Both the position numbers and the translations under genes were made by a program. From NCBI GenBank assembly GCA_020247055.1, contig JADCJL010000172.1, forward strand, positions 22,524 through 86,523: a stretch of 64,000 bases of DNA, in the 5' to 3' direction. Shown here piece by piece: positions 16,190 through 25,826 of the stretch (positions within the stretch are counted from its first letter, which is position 1; each line of letters starts with the position of its first letter). This stretch comes from Acidobacteriaceae bacterium. Lineage in GTDB: Bacteria; Acidobacteriota; Terriglobia; Bryobacterales; Bryobacteraceae. A model generated the notes under the pieces. That model was not told where the DNA came from and did no database searches. It saw nothing but the letters and a program-made list of their open reading frames with translations.

Positions 16190-18684
16190 GAACTTTCCTC
16201 TTCACCCTCGGCGGCACCCTCCTTGCCGCCTTCCTCCTCGTCTCCCAGTCCGGCGTCACCGAACGCGTCGGCCCCCGGCCCGATGGCGCTTTCCTCCTCA
16301 ACAGCGGCGCCCTCCTCACCCCCGCCGGCCGCCAGCAGGCCACCGACACCTTCCCCATGGCCTCCGCCCTGTCGCCCGACAAGCGCTGGCTCCTTGTCCT
16401 CCACGGCGGCTATAATCCCCCCGCCGTCGTCGTCTTCGACGCCCAGTCCATGGCCGAAAAAAGCCGCGTCAACCTCCCCGACGCCTGGCTCGGCCTCACC
16501 TTCTCCCCCAACGGCAAAATGGTCTACGTCGGCGGCGGCAGCCAGGCCAACGTCCACGAACTCAGCTTCGACCCCACCGCCGGCGCCCTCCAACTCCTCC
16601 GCTCCATGCCCATCGTCCCCGCCGCCGACCGCAAACACACCGACTTCATCGGCGACGTCGCCCTCTCCCCCGATGGCCGCCTCGTCTACGCCGCCGCCCT
16701 CTTCCAAAACGCCGTCCACGTCATCAACCCCCAGTCCGGCCGCGTCATCGAAACCTGGAAAACCGGCCGCCGCCCCTATCGCATCCTCTTCCACCCCGAC
16801 GGCCAAAGCTTCTTCGTCTCCCACTGGGCCGACGCCTCCGTCGGCCACTACGCCGCCAATACCGGCGTCCGCCTCGCCCTCCTCCGCGCCAGCCAGCACC
16901 CCACCGACATGCTCTGGAGCAGCCGCCAGCCCGACGCCGACGAAGGCGACGCCCCCAAACTCGCCGGCCGCCTCTTCGTCACCAACGGCAACGCCAACTC
17001 CGTCACCGTCATCGGCGTCAACGACAGCAACACCGCCACGCCTCTTGAATCCATCAACGTCTCCCTCTCCCCCGAACAGCCCGCCGGCATGACCCCCAGC
17101 GCCCTCGCCCTCAGCCCCGACCAGAAGCAGCTCTACGTCGTCTGCTCGGACGCCAACGCCGTCGCCGTCGCCGACATCAGCCGCCTCCGCAGCCGCGTCC
17201 GCGGCTTCATCCCCACCGGCTGGTACCCCCTCGCCGCCCGCGCCCTCGACTCCCAACTTCTCGTCTTCAATGGCCGCGGCCCCCGCAGCTACCCCAACCC
17301 TAAAGGGCCCAACCCCACCCTCCGCCCCGCCCCCGTCCACCAGGGCAACGTCGCCGTCGAATACGTCGGCCGCCTCCAGCGCGGCTCGGTCTCCCTCATC
17401 CCCCCCTTCGACGACGACCAGCTCGAAAAATGGACCACCGCCGTCCGCCAAAATCTCCCCTACGAAGACCGCCGCCTCTTCCTCGCCCACTCCAACACCA
17501 CCCTCGCCCCCATCCTCCCCGTCCGCCCCGGCGACCCCTCCCGCCTCGAACACGTCATCTACATCGTCAAGGAAAACCGCACCTACGACCAGGTCCTCGG
17601 CGACCTCGGCAAAGGCAACGGCGACCCCTCCCTCACCCTCTTCCCCGAACGCGTCAGCCCCAACCACCACAAACTCGCCCGCGAGTTCGTCCTCCTCGAC
17701 AACTTCTACGTCTCCGCCGACGTCTCCGCCGACGGCCACAACTGGACCACCGCCGGCATCGCTCCCGACTACGTCCAGCGCATGTGGCCCAACAGCTACG
17801 CCGGCCGCCGCAAGCACTACGACTACGAAGGCGGTGAACCCGCCGCCCTGCCCCCCGCCGGCTACCTCTGGAACAACGCCCTCGCCGCCGGACGCACCGT
17901 CCGCAACTACGGCTACTTCGTCGACAATAACCCGCTCAAGGACGTCACCGGCTCCACCCCCCACGTCAAACTCGTCCGCGACCCCGCCCTCCTGCCCCAC
18001 ACCCATCGCTCCTACCGCGGCTTCGACATGGACTACCCCGACGTCGAACGCGCCAAAACCTTCCTCGCCGATCTCGCCAACCTCGAAGCCTCCGCCAAGT
18101 TCCCCCACCTCTCCGTCGTCCGCCTCGGCAACGATCACACCAGCGGCCTCGCCGCCGGCAAAATCTCCCCCCTCGCCGCCATGGCCGACAACGACTACGC
18201 CCTCGGCCTCATCGTCGAAGGTCTCTCGAAAAGCAAATTCTGGGAGAAAATGGCCATCTTCGTCATCGAAGACGACGCTCAGAACGGCCCCGACCACGTC
18301 GACTCCCATCGCTCCCCCGCCTTCGTCATCTCCCCCTACACCAAACGCGGCGCCATCGACAGCTCGTTCTACAACACCACCTCCATGCTCCGCACCATCG
18401 AACTCATCCTCGGCATCCGCCCCATGACCACCTTCGATGCCGGCGCCCGCCCCATGACCGGAGCCTTCCAGCTCACCCCCAACGTCAGCGCCTACTCCGC
18501 CGAAAAGCCCCGCTACCCCCTCGATGAACGCAACCCCGGCCAGGGCGCCCTCGCCGCCCGCTCCGCCCGCATGGACTTCGACGAAGCCGACGAAATCGAC
18601 GACGACGAACTCAACGCCATCCTCTGGGCCGCCCTCAAAAAGACCCCCTACCCCGTCCCCGTGCGCAGCTACTTCGGAAAGTAA
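16186..18684 (+). CDS. Secreted beta-propeller/phosphoesterase fusion protein
   Basis: An 832-residue protein; the true start is the ATG overlapping the nadE stop (ATGA), not the tracked 15799. A signal peptide ('FTLGGTLLAAFLLVSQSG') leads to a YVTN-like propeller (about 60-440, e.g. 'VALSPDGRLVYAAALFQNAV', 'VFDAQSMAEK'). A phosphoesterase domain of the alkaline phosphatase superfamily (PF04185-like) follows, with 'HVIYIVKENRTYDQVLGDL', 'VSADGHNWTTAGI' and 'EDDAQNGPDHVDSHR'. The family includes phospholipase C and acid phosphatase enzymes; the substrate here is unknown. Such propeller-phosphoesterase proteins are frequent in Acidobacteriota. It is followed after 5 bases by a GH57 gene. Confidence 0.85.
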   Translation: MRTFLFTLGGTLLAAFLLVSQSGVTERVGPRPDGAFLLNSGALLTPAGRQQATDTFPMASALSPDKRWLLVLHGGYNPPAVVVFDAQSMAEKSRVNLPDAWLGLTFSPNGKMVYVGGGSQANVHELSFDPTAGALQLLRSMPIVPAADRKHTDFIGDVALSPDGRLVYAAALFQNAVHVINPQSGRVIETWKTGRRPYRILFHPDGQSFFVSHWADASVGHYAANTGVRLALLRASQHPTDMLWSSRQPDADEGDAPKLAGRLFVTNGNANSVTVIGVNDSNTATPLESINVSLSPEQPAGMTPSALALSPDQKQLYVVCSDANAVAVADISRLRSRVRGFIPTGWYPLAARALDSQLLVFNGRGPRSYPNPKGPNPTLRPAPVHQGNVAVEYVGRLQRGSVSLIPPFDDDQLEKWTTAVRQNLPYEDRRLFLAHSNTTLAPILPVRPGDPSRLEHVIYIVKENRTYDQVLGDLGKGNGDPSLTLFPERVSPNHHKLAREFVLLDNFYVSADVSADGHNWTTAGIAPDYVQRMWPNSYAGRRKHYDYEGGEPAALPPAGYLWNNALAAGRTVRNYGYFVDNNPLKDVTGSTPHVKLVRDPALLPHTHRSYRGFDMDYPDVERAKTFLADLANLEASAKFPHLSVVRLGNDHTSGLAAGKISPLAAMADNDYALGLIVEGLSKSKFWEKMAIFVIEDDAQNGPDHVDSHRSPAFVISPYTKRGAIDSSFYNTTSMLRTIELILGIRPMTTFDAGARPMTGAFQLTPNVSAYSAEKPRYPLDERNPGQGALAARSARMDFDEADEIDDDELNAILWAALKKTPYPVPVRSYFGK

Positions 18685-18689
18685 CCCGC

Positions 18690-20705
18690 ATGGCCCAAAT
18701 CGATCTCTGCTTCGTCTGGCACATGCACCAGCCTTTCTATAAGGATCTGGTCACCGGCGAATACAAACTGCCCTGGACCCGCCTCCACGGCCTCAAAGAC
18801 TACTACGGCATGGTGGAGATCCTCGCCGCCTTCCCCTCCGTCCACCAGACCTTCAACCTCGTCCCCTCCATGGTCGCCCAGCTCGACGAGTACGCCGCCG
18901 GCGCCGCCGAAGATCCCTTCCTCCGCCTCGCCCTCAAGCCCGCCGAAGAGCTCACCGACGCCGACCAAGCCTTTCTCCTCCGCTACTTCTTCCAGGCCAA
19001 CCTCTCCCGGATGGTCTACCGCTACCCCCGCTACGGCGAACTCTACGAACTCAGCCTCAAAGCCGGCCGCTTCTTCGGCGTCCAGGAGTTCCGCGACCTG
19101 CAAATCCTCTCCCAAATCGCCTGGTTCGACGAAATCTTCCTCGCCGCCGACCCGGAAATTCGCGATCTGGTGGCCAAAGGCCGCCACTTCTCCCTCGCCG
19201 ACCAGAAACTCATGGGTCGCAAACAGCTCGAAATCCTCGGCCAGGTCGTCCCCGTCTACGCCAAATACGCCGCCACCGGCCAGATCGAAGTCTCCACCAC
19301 CCCCTACTACCACCCCATTCTCCCCCTCCTGTGCGACTCCGATATCGCCGCCGTCGCCCACCCCCACGTCCCCCTCCCCACCCCCTTCCGCTACCCCGAA
19401 GACGCCCGCCACCAGCTCCTCACCGCCCGCGACTACATGCAGAAGCGGCTCCACCTCACCCCCCGCGGCCTCTGGCCCTCGGAAGGCTCCGTCTCTGACG
19501 AAGCTCTCCTGCTCGCCGCCGACTGCGGCTTCGAATGGTTCGCCACCGATAACGGCGTCCTCGCCCGCACCCTCGGCCGCGCCGCCGGCGCCGCCGAAAC
19601 CTACCGCCCCTACCTCTGGCAGCACCAGGGCCGCCAGCTCCACTGCCTCTTCCGCGATCACTACCTCAGCGACCTCGTCGGCTTCGTCTACTCCAAAATG
19701 GGCCCCGAAGAGGCCGCCGACCACTTCCTCGGCCGCATCCGCGAAAACTGCAACGGCCGCGACTCCCTCGTCCCCATCATCCTCGACGGCGAAAACGCCT
19801 GGGAGTACTTCCCCGAAAGCGGCCGCGAATTCCTCCGCCAGCTCTACGCCCGCATCGAAGCCGACCCCGAAATGCGCGCCGTCACCGTCAGCGAAGGCCT
19901 CGCCCGCCACCCCGCCCACACCCTCGACCGCATCTTCCCCGGCTCCTGGATCAACGCCAACTTCGATATCTGGATCGGCGCCGACGAAGACAACCGCGCC
20001 TGGGAGTATCTCCGCCTCGCCCGCGCCGCCTTCGACCAGCACAAAGACAAGGTCTCCTCCGCTCAGCGCGACCTCGCCTACGAAGAGATCCTCATCGCCG
20101 AAGGCAGCGACTGGTGCTGGTGGTACGGCCCCGAACACGAATCCGCCAACCGCACCGAGTTCGATCAACTCTTCCGCGACCACCTCGCCAACGTCTACCG
20201 CGCCCTCGAACTCCCGCCCCCCGCCGAACTCGCCCGCCCCATCCTCCGCCTCGAGTTCCTCGAACACCACCACCTCCCCACCACCCACATCGAACCCACC
20301 CTCGACGGCCAGGTCTCCAGCTACTTCGAATGGATGGGCGCCGGCGAGTATCACATCGACCAACGCCAGGGCGCCATGCACGGTGGCCGCGTCGGCCTCC
20401 AGCAGCTCTACTACGGCACCAACGGCCGCGAAATCTTCCTCCGCTTCGACTTCGACACCCTCCCCGACTGCTCCCACCTCGAAATTCGCGTCAAATCCGG
20501 CCCTGCCGAGGTCTCGCTCCCCCCCGGCCGCTTCGCCGTCGGCCGCATCGTCGAAGCCGCCGTCCCCCTCGCCAGCCTCGCCCTCGCCCCCGGCGCCCTC
20601 GTCCGCTTTCAAGTCTTCCTCTGGCTCTCCGGACTCCCCGTCGAATCCCTCCCCCGCCAGGGCACCTTCGAATTGGATACCCTTACCCACAAAGACTGGA
20701 ACTGA
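18690..20705 (+). CDS. Glycoside hydrolase family 57 protein (alpha-glucan-acting)
   Basis: A 671-residue protein starting 'MAQIDLCFVWHMHQPFY', the standard GH57 N-terminus, followed by 'YKLPWTRLHGLKDYYGM'. The probable catalytic nucleophile lies in 'GLWPSEGSVSDEAL' (about residue 268) and the acid/base in 'ILDGENAWEYFPESG' (about 365). GH57 enzymes are retaining alpha-amylases, 4-alpha-glucanotransferases or branching enzymes acting on glycogen or starch-like glucans. There is no signal peptide, so a cytoplasmic role in glycogen or maltodextrin turnover is likely. The exact activity cannot be read from sequence. It closely follows the phosphoesterase gene. Confidence 0.88.
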   Translation: MAQIDLCFVWHMHQPFYKDLVTGEYKLPWTRLHGLKDYYGMVEILAAFPSVHQTFNLVPSMVAQLDEYAAGAAEDPFLRLALKPAEELTDADQAFLLRYFFQANLSRMVYRYPRYGELYELSLKAGRFFGVQEFRDLQILSQIAWFDEIFLAADPEIRDLVAKGRHFSLADQKLMGRKQLEILGQVVPVYAKYAATGQIEVSTTPYYHPILPLLCDSDIAAVAHPHVPLPTPFRYPEDARHQLLTARDYMQKRLHLTPRGLWPSEGSVSDEALLLAADCGFEWFATDNGVLARTLGRAAGAAETYRPYLWQHQGRQLHCLFRDHYLSDLVGFVYSKMGPEEAADHFLGRIRENCNGRDSLVPIILDGENAWEYFPESGREFLRQLYARIEADPEMRAVTVSEGLARHPAHTLDRIFPGSWINANFDIWIGADEDNRAWEYLRLARAAFDQHKDKVSSAQRDLAYEEILIAEGSDWCWWYGPEHESANRTEFDQLFRDHLANVYRALELPPPAELARPILRLEFLEHHHLPTTHIEPTLDGQVSSYFEWMGAGEYHIDQRQGAMHGGRVGLQQLYYGTNGREIFLRFDFDTLPDCSHLEIRVKSGPAEVSLPPGRFAVGRIVEAAVPLASLALAPGALVRFQVFLWLSGLPVESLPRQGTFELDTLTHKDWN

Positions 20706-20712
20706 ACAACTT

Positions 20713-21639
20713 ATGAACGTCTCCTGGCACGGCGTCTACCCCGCCCTCACCACCCAATACCACCCCGACCTGTCCGTCAACCTCCCCGCCACCGCCGCGC
20801 ACCTTGAAAAACTCATCGCCTCCGGCATCCACGGCGTCATCCTCCTCGGCAGCGTCGGCGAAAACACCGCCCATGAATATGAAGAAAAATTAATTATCCT
20901 GCGCGAGTTGAAAGCCGTCGTCGCCGGCCGCATCCCCGTCCTCTCCGGCGTCGCCGAAAACACCACCATGGTCGCCGCCCGCTTCGCCCGCGACTGCGAA
21001 AAGCTCGGTCTCGACGGCCTCATGGTCCTCCCCGCCATGATCTACAAAGCCGACCGCCGCGAAGCCATCGCCCACTTCCGCACCGTCGCGCAGTCGAGCG
21101 GTCTGCCCGTGATGATCTACAACAACCCCCCGGCCTACTACGTTGACATGCCCCCGGACGCCTTCGTCGAACTCGCCGAAGAGCCCACCATCGTCGCCAT
21201 CAAGGAGTCCTCGGACAACGTCCGCCGCATCACCGACCTCCGCAACGCCGTCGGCCGCCGCTTCATTTTGTTCAGCGGGGTGGACGACCTGGTCCTCGAA
21301 AGCGCCCTGCTCGGCGCCGAAGGCTGGGTCTCCGGCCTCGTCAACGCTTTCCCGGACGAGAACCGCGTCCTCTGGCAGTTATCCCAACAGGGCCGCTGGG
21401 CCGAGGCTCGCGAGCTCTACCAGTGGTACACCCCGCTCCTCCACCTCGACACGAAGATCAAGCTCGTCCAGTACATCAAGCTCTGCATGGCCGAAGTCGG
21501 CCTCGGCTCGGAACTCACTCGCCCGCCCCGCCTCCCCATCGCCGGCGCCGAAAGAGAGGAGGTGCTCGGCATCATCCGCCACGCCCTCGCTAATCGCCCG
21601 GACCTCGCCCGCTACGCGCCCCCCCATGCCAACGATTGA
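20713..21639 (+). CDS. DapA-family lyase/deaminase, probable pyrroline-4-hydroxy-2-carboxylate deaminase
   Basis: A 308-residue TIM-barrel protein of the dihydrodipicolinate synthase family; the start at 20713 replaces the tracked 20383. The catalytic tyrosine is in '[10 protein letters not shown]' (about 138) and the Schiff-base lysine in 'VAIKESSDN' (about 166). The family also contains N-acetylneuraminate lyase and true DapA. The downstream genes (epimerase plus three-part flavin dehydrogenase) match the hydroxyproline pathway, where a DapA-like deaminase converts pyrroline-4-hydroxy-2-carboxylate to alpha-ketoglutarate semialdehyde. That specific role is inferred from context; the fold is secure. 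It overlaps the epimerase gene by 14 bases. Confidence 0.8.
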   Translation: MNVSWHGVYPALTTQYHPDLSVNLPATAAHLEKLIASGIHGVILLGSVGENTAHEYEEKLIILRELKAVVAGRIPVLSGVAENTTMVAARFARDCEKLGLDGLMVLPAMIYKADRREAIAHFRTVAQSSGLPVMIYNNPPAYYVDMPPDAFVELAEEPTIVAIKESSDNVRRITDLRNAVGRRFILFSGVDDLVLESALLGAEGWVSGLVNAFPDENRVLWQLSQQGRWAEARELYQWYTPLLHLDTKIKLVQYIKLCMAEVGLGSELTRPPRLPIAGAEREEVLGIIRHALANRPDLARYAPPHAND

Positions 21640-22528
21640 CGTCATCGACTCCCATACCGGCGGCGAACCCACCCGCCTCGTCATCGCCGGCGGCCCCGAC
21701 CTCGGCTCCGGCTCCATGGCCGAACGTCTGGCTTCGTTTCGCAAAACGCACGATCGCTTCCGCGCCGCCGTCGTCAACGAGCCCCGCGGCTCCGACGTCC
21801 TCGTCGGCGCCCTGCTCTGCGCACCCGTCGACCCCACCTGCGCCGCCGGCGTCATCTTCTTCAATAACGTCGGCTACCTCGGCATGTGCGGCCACGGCGC
21901 CATCGGCCTGGTCGCCTCCCTGGCCTACCTCGGCCGCATCTCCCCCGGCCGGCACCGCCTCGAAACCCCGGCCGGCGAAGTCGCCGCCACCCTCCACCCC
22001 GACGGCTCGGTAACCATCGCCAACGTCCCCAGCTACCGCGCCGCCCAAACCGTCGTCGAAGTCGCCGGCGTCGGCCTCGTCGCCGGCGACATCGCCTGGG
22101 GCGGCAACTGGTTCTTCCTCTCCCACTGCCCCGGCCTCGGTCCCGTCGACGCCCTGACTGACTACGCCTGGGCCCTCCGCCAGGCCGTCAACGCCCAGGG
22201 CTACCCCGAAGTCGACCACGTCGAACTCTACGACGGCAACCGCAACTTCGTCCTCTGCCCCGGCAAAGCCTACGACCGCTCCCCCTGCGGCACCGGCACC
22301 AGCGCCAAACTCGCCTGCCTCGCCGCCGACGGCCATCTCGCCCCCGGCGAAGTCTGGGTCCAGGAAAGCATCATCGGCAGCCGCTTCCACGCCACCTACG
22401 AAGCCGCCGGCGACCGCATCCTCCCCTCCATCACCGGCACCGCCTTCGTCACCGCCGAAGCCCGCCTGCTTATCGACGACCGCGACCCCTTCGCCTGGGG
22501 CTTCGGCCCGCCCCCCGCAACACCGTGA
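21626..22528 (+). CDS. Proline racemase family protein, probable 4-hydroxyproline 2-epimerase
   Basis: A 300-residue protein; the start at 21626 ('[17 protein letters not shown]') is the conserved family N-terminus. Both catalytic cysteines of the two-base mechanism are present, in '[10 protein letters not shown]' (about 91) and 'SPCGTGTSA' (about 225). This argues for a racemase/epimerase and against trans-3-hydroxyproline dehydratase, which lacks one of them. 4-hydroxyproline epimerase turns trans-4-hydroxy-L-proline into cis-4-hydroxy-D-proline, the substrate for the dehydrogenase encoded next. It overlaps the next gene by 4 bases (GTGA). Proline racemase itself cannot be excluded by sequence alone. 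Confidence 0.85.
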   Translation: MPTIDVIDSHTGGEPTRLVIAGGPDLGSGSMAERLASFRKTHDRFRAAVVNEPRGSDVLVGALLCAPVDPTCAAGVIFFNNVGYLGMCGHGAIGLVASLAYLGRISPGRHRLETPAGEVAATLHPDGSVTIANVPSYRAAQTVVEVAGVGLVAGDIAWGGNWFFLSHCPGLGPVDALTDYAWALRQAVNAQGYPEVDHVELYDGNRNFVLCPGKAYDRSPCGTGTSAKLACLAADGHLAPGEVWVQESIIGSRFHATYEAAGDRILPSITGTAFVTAEARLLIDDRDPFAWGFGPPPATP

Positions 22529-23586
22529 CCACCGACGTCCTCATCGCCGGCGCCGGTATCGTCGGCGCCGCCCTCGCCGCCGCCTTCCGCGCTGAGGGCG
22601 GCAAGTGCCTCGTCGTCGAGCCGGACCTCGTCGGCGGCGGCGCCACCGCCGCCGGCATGGGCCACGTCGTCGTCATGGACGATTCCCCCGCCCAACTCGC
22701 CCTCACCGCATACTCCCGCCGCCTCTGGGACAACCTCGACCTGCCCCCCAACGTCGAACGCGAACACCGCGGCACGCTCTGGGTCGCCGCCGACGCCGAA
22801 GAGATGGCCGAAGTCGCCCGCAAGCACGCCCTGTTTCCCGCCAGCGAAATCCTCGACGAGCGCGCCCTCTACGCCGCCGAACCTGAACTCCGCCCCGGCC
22901 TCGCCGGCGGCCTCCTCGTCCCCGGCGATAGCGTCCTCTACGCCCCCTGCGCCGCGGCCTGGCTCCTGCGCCTCACCCCCATCCGCTACGCCGCCATCGC
23001 CGAACTCACCCCGGACGGCGCCCGCCTCTCCGACGGCACCACCGTCTCGGCCGGCCTCACCATCCTCGCCTGCGGCGCCGGCATCACCCGCCTGCTCCCC
23101 CAGCTCCCCATCAAACCCCGCAAAGGCCACCTCGCCATCACCGACCGCTACCCCGGCTTCCTCCACCACCAGCTCGTCGAACTCGGCTACCTCAAAAGCG
23201 CTCATGGCCACAGCGCCGAAAGCGTCGCCTTCAACGTCCAGCCCCGCTCCACCGGGCAAATCCTCATCGGCAGCTCCCGCCAGTACGGCGACGAGAGCCC
23301 GGACATCCGTCCCGAACTCCTCTCCCGCATGCTCCGCCGCGCCGTCGACTACATGCCCCGGCTCAAAGACCTGCAAGTCATCCGCACCTGGACCGGCTTC
23401 CGCGCCGCCACCCCCGACAGCCTCCCCCTCATCGGCCCCGTCACCGACCGCCTCTGGGTCGCCGCCGGCCACGAAGGCCTCGGCATCACCACCTCGCTCG
23501 GCACCGCCGCCCTGCTCCTCGACCGCCTCCTCGGCGATCCCCCCGCCATCCCGCCCGAACCCTATCTCCCGGACCGCTTCGCATGA
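22525..23586 (+). CDS. FAD-dependent D-amino-acid-type dehydrogenase subunit (probable D-hydroxyproline dehydrogenase)
   Basis: A 353-residue DAO/DadA-like flavoprotein with an N-terminal dinucleotide fold '[17 protein letters not shown]' and a C-terminal FAD-contact region '[17 protein letters not shown]'. Starting at GTG within the epimerase stop and ending within the start of a ferredoxin-like gene, it is translationally locked to its neighbours. In Pseudomonas, D-hydroxyproline dehydrogenase is a heteromer of a DadA-like flavoprotein, a small [2Fe-2S] protein and a second FAD/NAD-type flavoprotein (LhpB/E/F type). The same three parts occur here in a row. Confidence 0.82.
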   Translation: MTTDVLIAGAGIVGAALAAAFRAEGGKCLVVEPDLVGGGATAAGMGHVVVMDDSPAQLALTAYSRRLWDNLDLPPNVEREHRGTLWVAADAEEMAEVARKHALFPASEILDERALYAAEPELRPGLAGGLLVPGDSVLYAPCAAAWLLRLTPIRYAAIAELTPDGARLSDGTTVSAGLTILACGAGITRLLPQLPIKPRKGHLAITDRYPGFLHHQLVELGYLKSAHGHSAESVAFNVQPRSTGQILIGSSRQYGDESPDIRPELLSRMLRRAVDYMPRLKDLQVIRTWTGFRAATPDSLPLIGPVTDRLWVAAGHEGLGITTSLGTAALLLDRLLGDPPAIPPEPYLPDRFA

Positions 23587-23816
23587 TCCCCGTCACCGTC
23601 AACGGCACCCCCCTCACCGTCCCCCCCGGCACCACCGTCGCCGCCGCCGTCATGCGCATCCAGCCCGCCTTCCGCCGCTCCGTCACCGGCGAATCCCGCG
23701 GCCCCCTGTGCGGCATGGGCATCTGCATGGAGTGCCGCGTCACCCTCAACGGCCACCCCCACGAACGCTCCTGCCAGCTCCTCTGCGCCGCGGGCATGGA
23801 GATCACCACCCCATGA
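23583..23816 (+). CDS. Small [2Fe-2S]-binding subunit of the flavin dehydrogenase
   Basis: A 77-residue ferredoxin-like protein of the type found in heteromeric sarcosine-oxidase-like and D-hydroxyproline dehydrogenases. The cluster ligands are in 'CGMGICMECRVTLNG' with a fourth cysteine in 'RSCQLLC'. The small size is normal for this subunit. It overlaps both flanking flavoprotein genes by 4 bases, consistent with fixed stoichiometry in one complex. Confidence 0.85.
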   Translation: MIPVTVNGTPLTVPPGTTVAAAVMRIQPAFRRSVTGESRGPLCGMGICMECRVTLNGHPHERSCQLLCAAGMEITTP

Positions 23817-24940
23817 CCCGCACCCTCGTCATCGGCGGCGGCCCCGCCGGCCTCGCCGCCGCCTGGGCCGCTGCCCAGTCCGGCCAAGCCGTCACCCTCC
23901 TCGACGACAACCCCGCCCTCGGCGGCCAAATCTGGCGCGGCGACATCCCCGCCCGCTACCGCCGCTTCCTCGATCCCCGCATCACCGTCCAAACCGGCGT
24001 CCAGATCCACTCGGCCTCCCAACTCCCCCCCGCCGACCGCATCATCCTCGCCACCGGCACCCGCGAACTCTTCCTCCCCTTTCCGGGCTGGACCCTCCCC
24101 CACGTCCTCGGCGCCGGCGGCCTCCAGGCGCTGGTCAAGGGCGGCCTCCCCATCGCCGGCAAACGCGTCGTCGTCGCCGGCTCCGGCCCTCTCCTCCTCG
24201 CCGTCGCCGCCTACCTCCGCCGCCGCGGCGCCAAAATCCTTCTGGTCGCTGAACAGGCTCCCTACCCCCGTATCGCCGCCTTCACCCGCGGCCTCTGGCG
24301 CCACCCCGCCAAGCTCCTCGAAGCCGCCCAACTCGGCTTCGGCCTCCGCTACCGCCCCGACTCCTGGCCCCTCCGCGCCGACCCCGGCTCCGTTACCCTT
24401 CAGGGTCACGGCGTCCTCCGCTGCGACTATCTCGCCTGCGGCTTCGGCCTCGTCGTCAATACCGAACTCCCCGAACTCCTCGGCTGCCGGGTAGAGAATG
24501 GCCGCGTCCTCACCGACGCCGACCAGCGCACCACCGTCCCCCATATCTTCTTCGCCGGCGCCGGCAGCGTCGACCGCTCTCTGCTCGAAGGCCAGATCGC
24601 CGGATTCGGCCCCGAACGCGGCCGCGCCCTCCACGCCGCCCGCGCCGCCGCCGTCGCCTTCGACCGCTGCATCGACATAGCCTTCGCTCTCCGCTCCGAG
24701 CTCTTGAGCCTCACCACCCCGGAAACCATCGTCTGCCGCTGCGAAGACGTCCCCTTCGGCGCCATCTGGCCCCATCGCGACTGGCGCTCGGCCAAGCTCC
24801 AAACCCGCTGCGGCATGGGTCCTTGCCAGGGCCGCATCTGCGGGCCCGCCCTCGCTCACCTCTGCGGCTGGCCGGCCGCTTCCGTCCGGCCGCCCATCTT
24901 CCCCACCCGCCTAGAGAACCTTCTCGATCTCCGGGATTAA
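23813..24940 (+). CDS. FAD/NAD-type oxidoreductase subunit with BFD-like [2Fe-2S] tail
   Basis: A 375-residue flavoprotein; the start at 23813 follows the usual 'TLVIGGGPAGLAAAWAAA' FAD motif, with a second dinucleotide fold 'VVVAGSGPLLLAVAAYL' (about 122). The C-terminus has a BFD-like iron-sulfur domain, 'CRCEDV' followed by 'RCGMGPCQGRICG' (about 304-345). This is the large electron-transfer subunit expected next to the DadA-like and small Fe-S subunits. It ends the operon and overlaps the convergent TlpA-like gene by 30 bases. The aldehyde dehydrogenase that would complete hydroxyproline breakdown is not in the window. Confidence 0.82.
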   Translation: MTRTLVIGGGPAGLAAAWAAAQSGQAVTLLDDNPALGGQIWRGDIPARYRRFLDPRITVQTGVQIHSASQLPPADRIILATGTRELFLPFPGWTLPHVLGAGGLQALVKGGLPIAGKRVVVAGSGPLLLAVAAYLRRRGAKILLVAEQAPYPRIAAFTRGLWRHPAKLLEAAQLGFGLRYRPDSWPLRADPGSVTLQGHGVLRCDYLACGFGLVVNTELPELLGCRVENGRVLTDADQRTTVPHIFFAGAGSVDRSLLEGQIAGFGPERGRALHAARAAAVAFDRCIDIAFALRSELLSLTTPETIVCRCEDVPFGAIWPHRDWRSAKLQTRCGMGPCQGRICGPALAHLCGWPAASVRPPIFPTRLENLLDLRD

Positions 24941-25816
24941 CTCCGCCGCCGTCATCTTACCGGGATGATACATCCGGACCACGCCGGCCTTGTCGATTAG
25001 CACCAGCGTCGGCGAGGTCGACGAGCCGTATAACTTAAAATTCTCGTTGCTCAACGGCGCCGGCACCCGCGTGAGATCCGGGTAATACTGCGCCCGCACC
25101 TTCTCGATATAAGGCACCTCCACGGCCGGCGTGGCGTCCTCGCCGTTGGCCACATAGCCGTAGGTCTGCGTCGGCGCCACAATCTGCAGCGCCGGGTACT
25201 TCGCCTTCAACTCGGTCAACACCGGACCCTGCTGCTTACAGTCGCTGCACCAGTGCGCCCAGAAGAAAAGCACCACCGGCTTGCCCTTCAGTCCCCCGAG
25301 CGCCGGCAGCTTCGGGCCCAACAGAAACCGCGCCACGTCCAGCGCCGGCGCCGGCTTACCCACCAGGCTCAGCAGATGGATGTTCTTCTGAATCCGCGTC
25401 CGAATCGACGTAGTGTAGTAAGTCTTCAACTCCCGGTTCAGCATGGCGAGCGCCTCGCTCAGCCGCCCCGTGGCGGCCAAAGTATGGCCCTCCACCTCAA
25501 TCGCCGCCCCCAGCGCCAGCGGCACGCTCGTCTCGGCGTCGAGTGCCCGTTTCTTCAACTCCCCCTGCACCAGCCGCCGTGTCTCGGCCGAGTACCCCGC
25601 CGCCTTGTCCCACAGCTTATTGGCCTGCGCCCCGCGCCCCAGCCACGAGTAGGCTTCCACATACTCGGGCGTCACCCCGTTCTGCTTCCGATACGCCTCC
25701 AGCACCCGCTCGCCTCCGGCGAAATCCTTCGCCGCCAGAGCCCCGCGCACCGCCGTCACCAACTGCGCCGGCGCCAGCCCCGCCGCCATCAACATCACCA
25801 GAACAAGCCGCATCAT
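24911..25816 (-). CDS. Secreted TlpA/thioredoxin-like redox protein
   Basis: A 301-residue protein with a signal peptide ('LVLVMLMAAGLAPAQ'), a helical N-terminal half resembling TPR-like segments (about 20-150), and a thioredoxin fold from about 165 with 'VVLFFWAHWCSDCKQQGP'. The CxxC (CSDC) should be redox active, so it is probably a periplasmic disulfide reductase or thiol carrier, as in the TlpA/ResA family. It is the last gene of a minus-strand run starting at galU, 10 bases behind the TIM-barrel epimerase gene. Confidence 0.85.
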   Translation of the reverse strand: MMRLVLVMLMAAGLAPAQLVTAVRGALAAKDFAGGERVLEAYRKQNGVTPEYVEAYSWLGRGAQANKLWDKAAGYSAETRRLVQGELKKRALDAETSVPLALGAAIEVEGHTLAATGRLSEALAMLNRELKTYYTTSIRTRIQKNIHLLSLVGKPAPALDVARFLLGPKLPALGGLKGKPVVLFFWAHWCSDCKQQGPVLTELKAKYPALQIVAPTQTYGYVANGEDATPAVEVPYIEKVRAQYYPDLTRVPAPLSNENFKLYGSSTSPTLVLIDKAGVVRMYHPGKMTAAELIPEIEKVL

Positions 25817-25826
25817 AACTTAGAGC

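Noticed and set aside
15994-18309. 771-residue minus-strand ORF opposite the phosphoesterase gene
   Set aside because: It is the antisense shadow of a gene with almost exclusively C-ending codons; its translation is Gly/Ala/Val/Asp-rich and repetitive, while the plus-strand product has clear motifs.
18669-20690. 673-residue minus-strand ORF opposite the GH57 gene
   Set aside because: Low-complexity Gly/Glu/Val-rich antisense frame; the plus strand carries the complete GH57 motifs.
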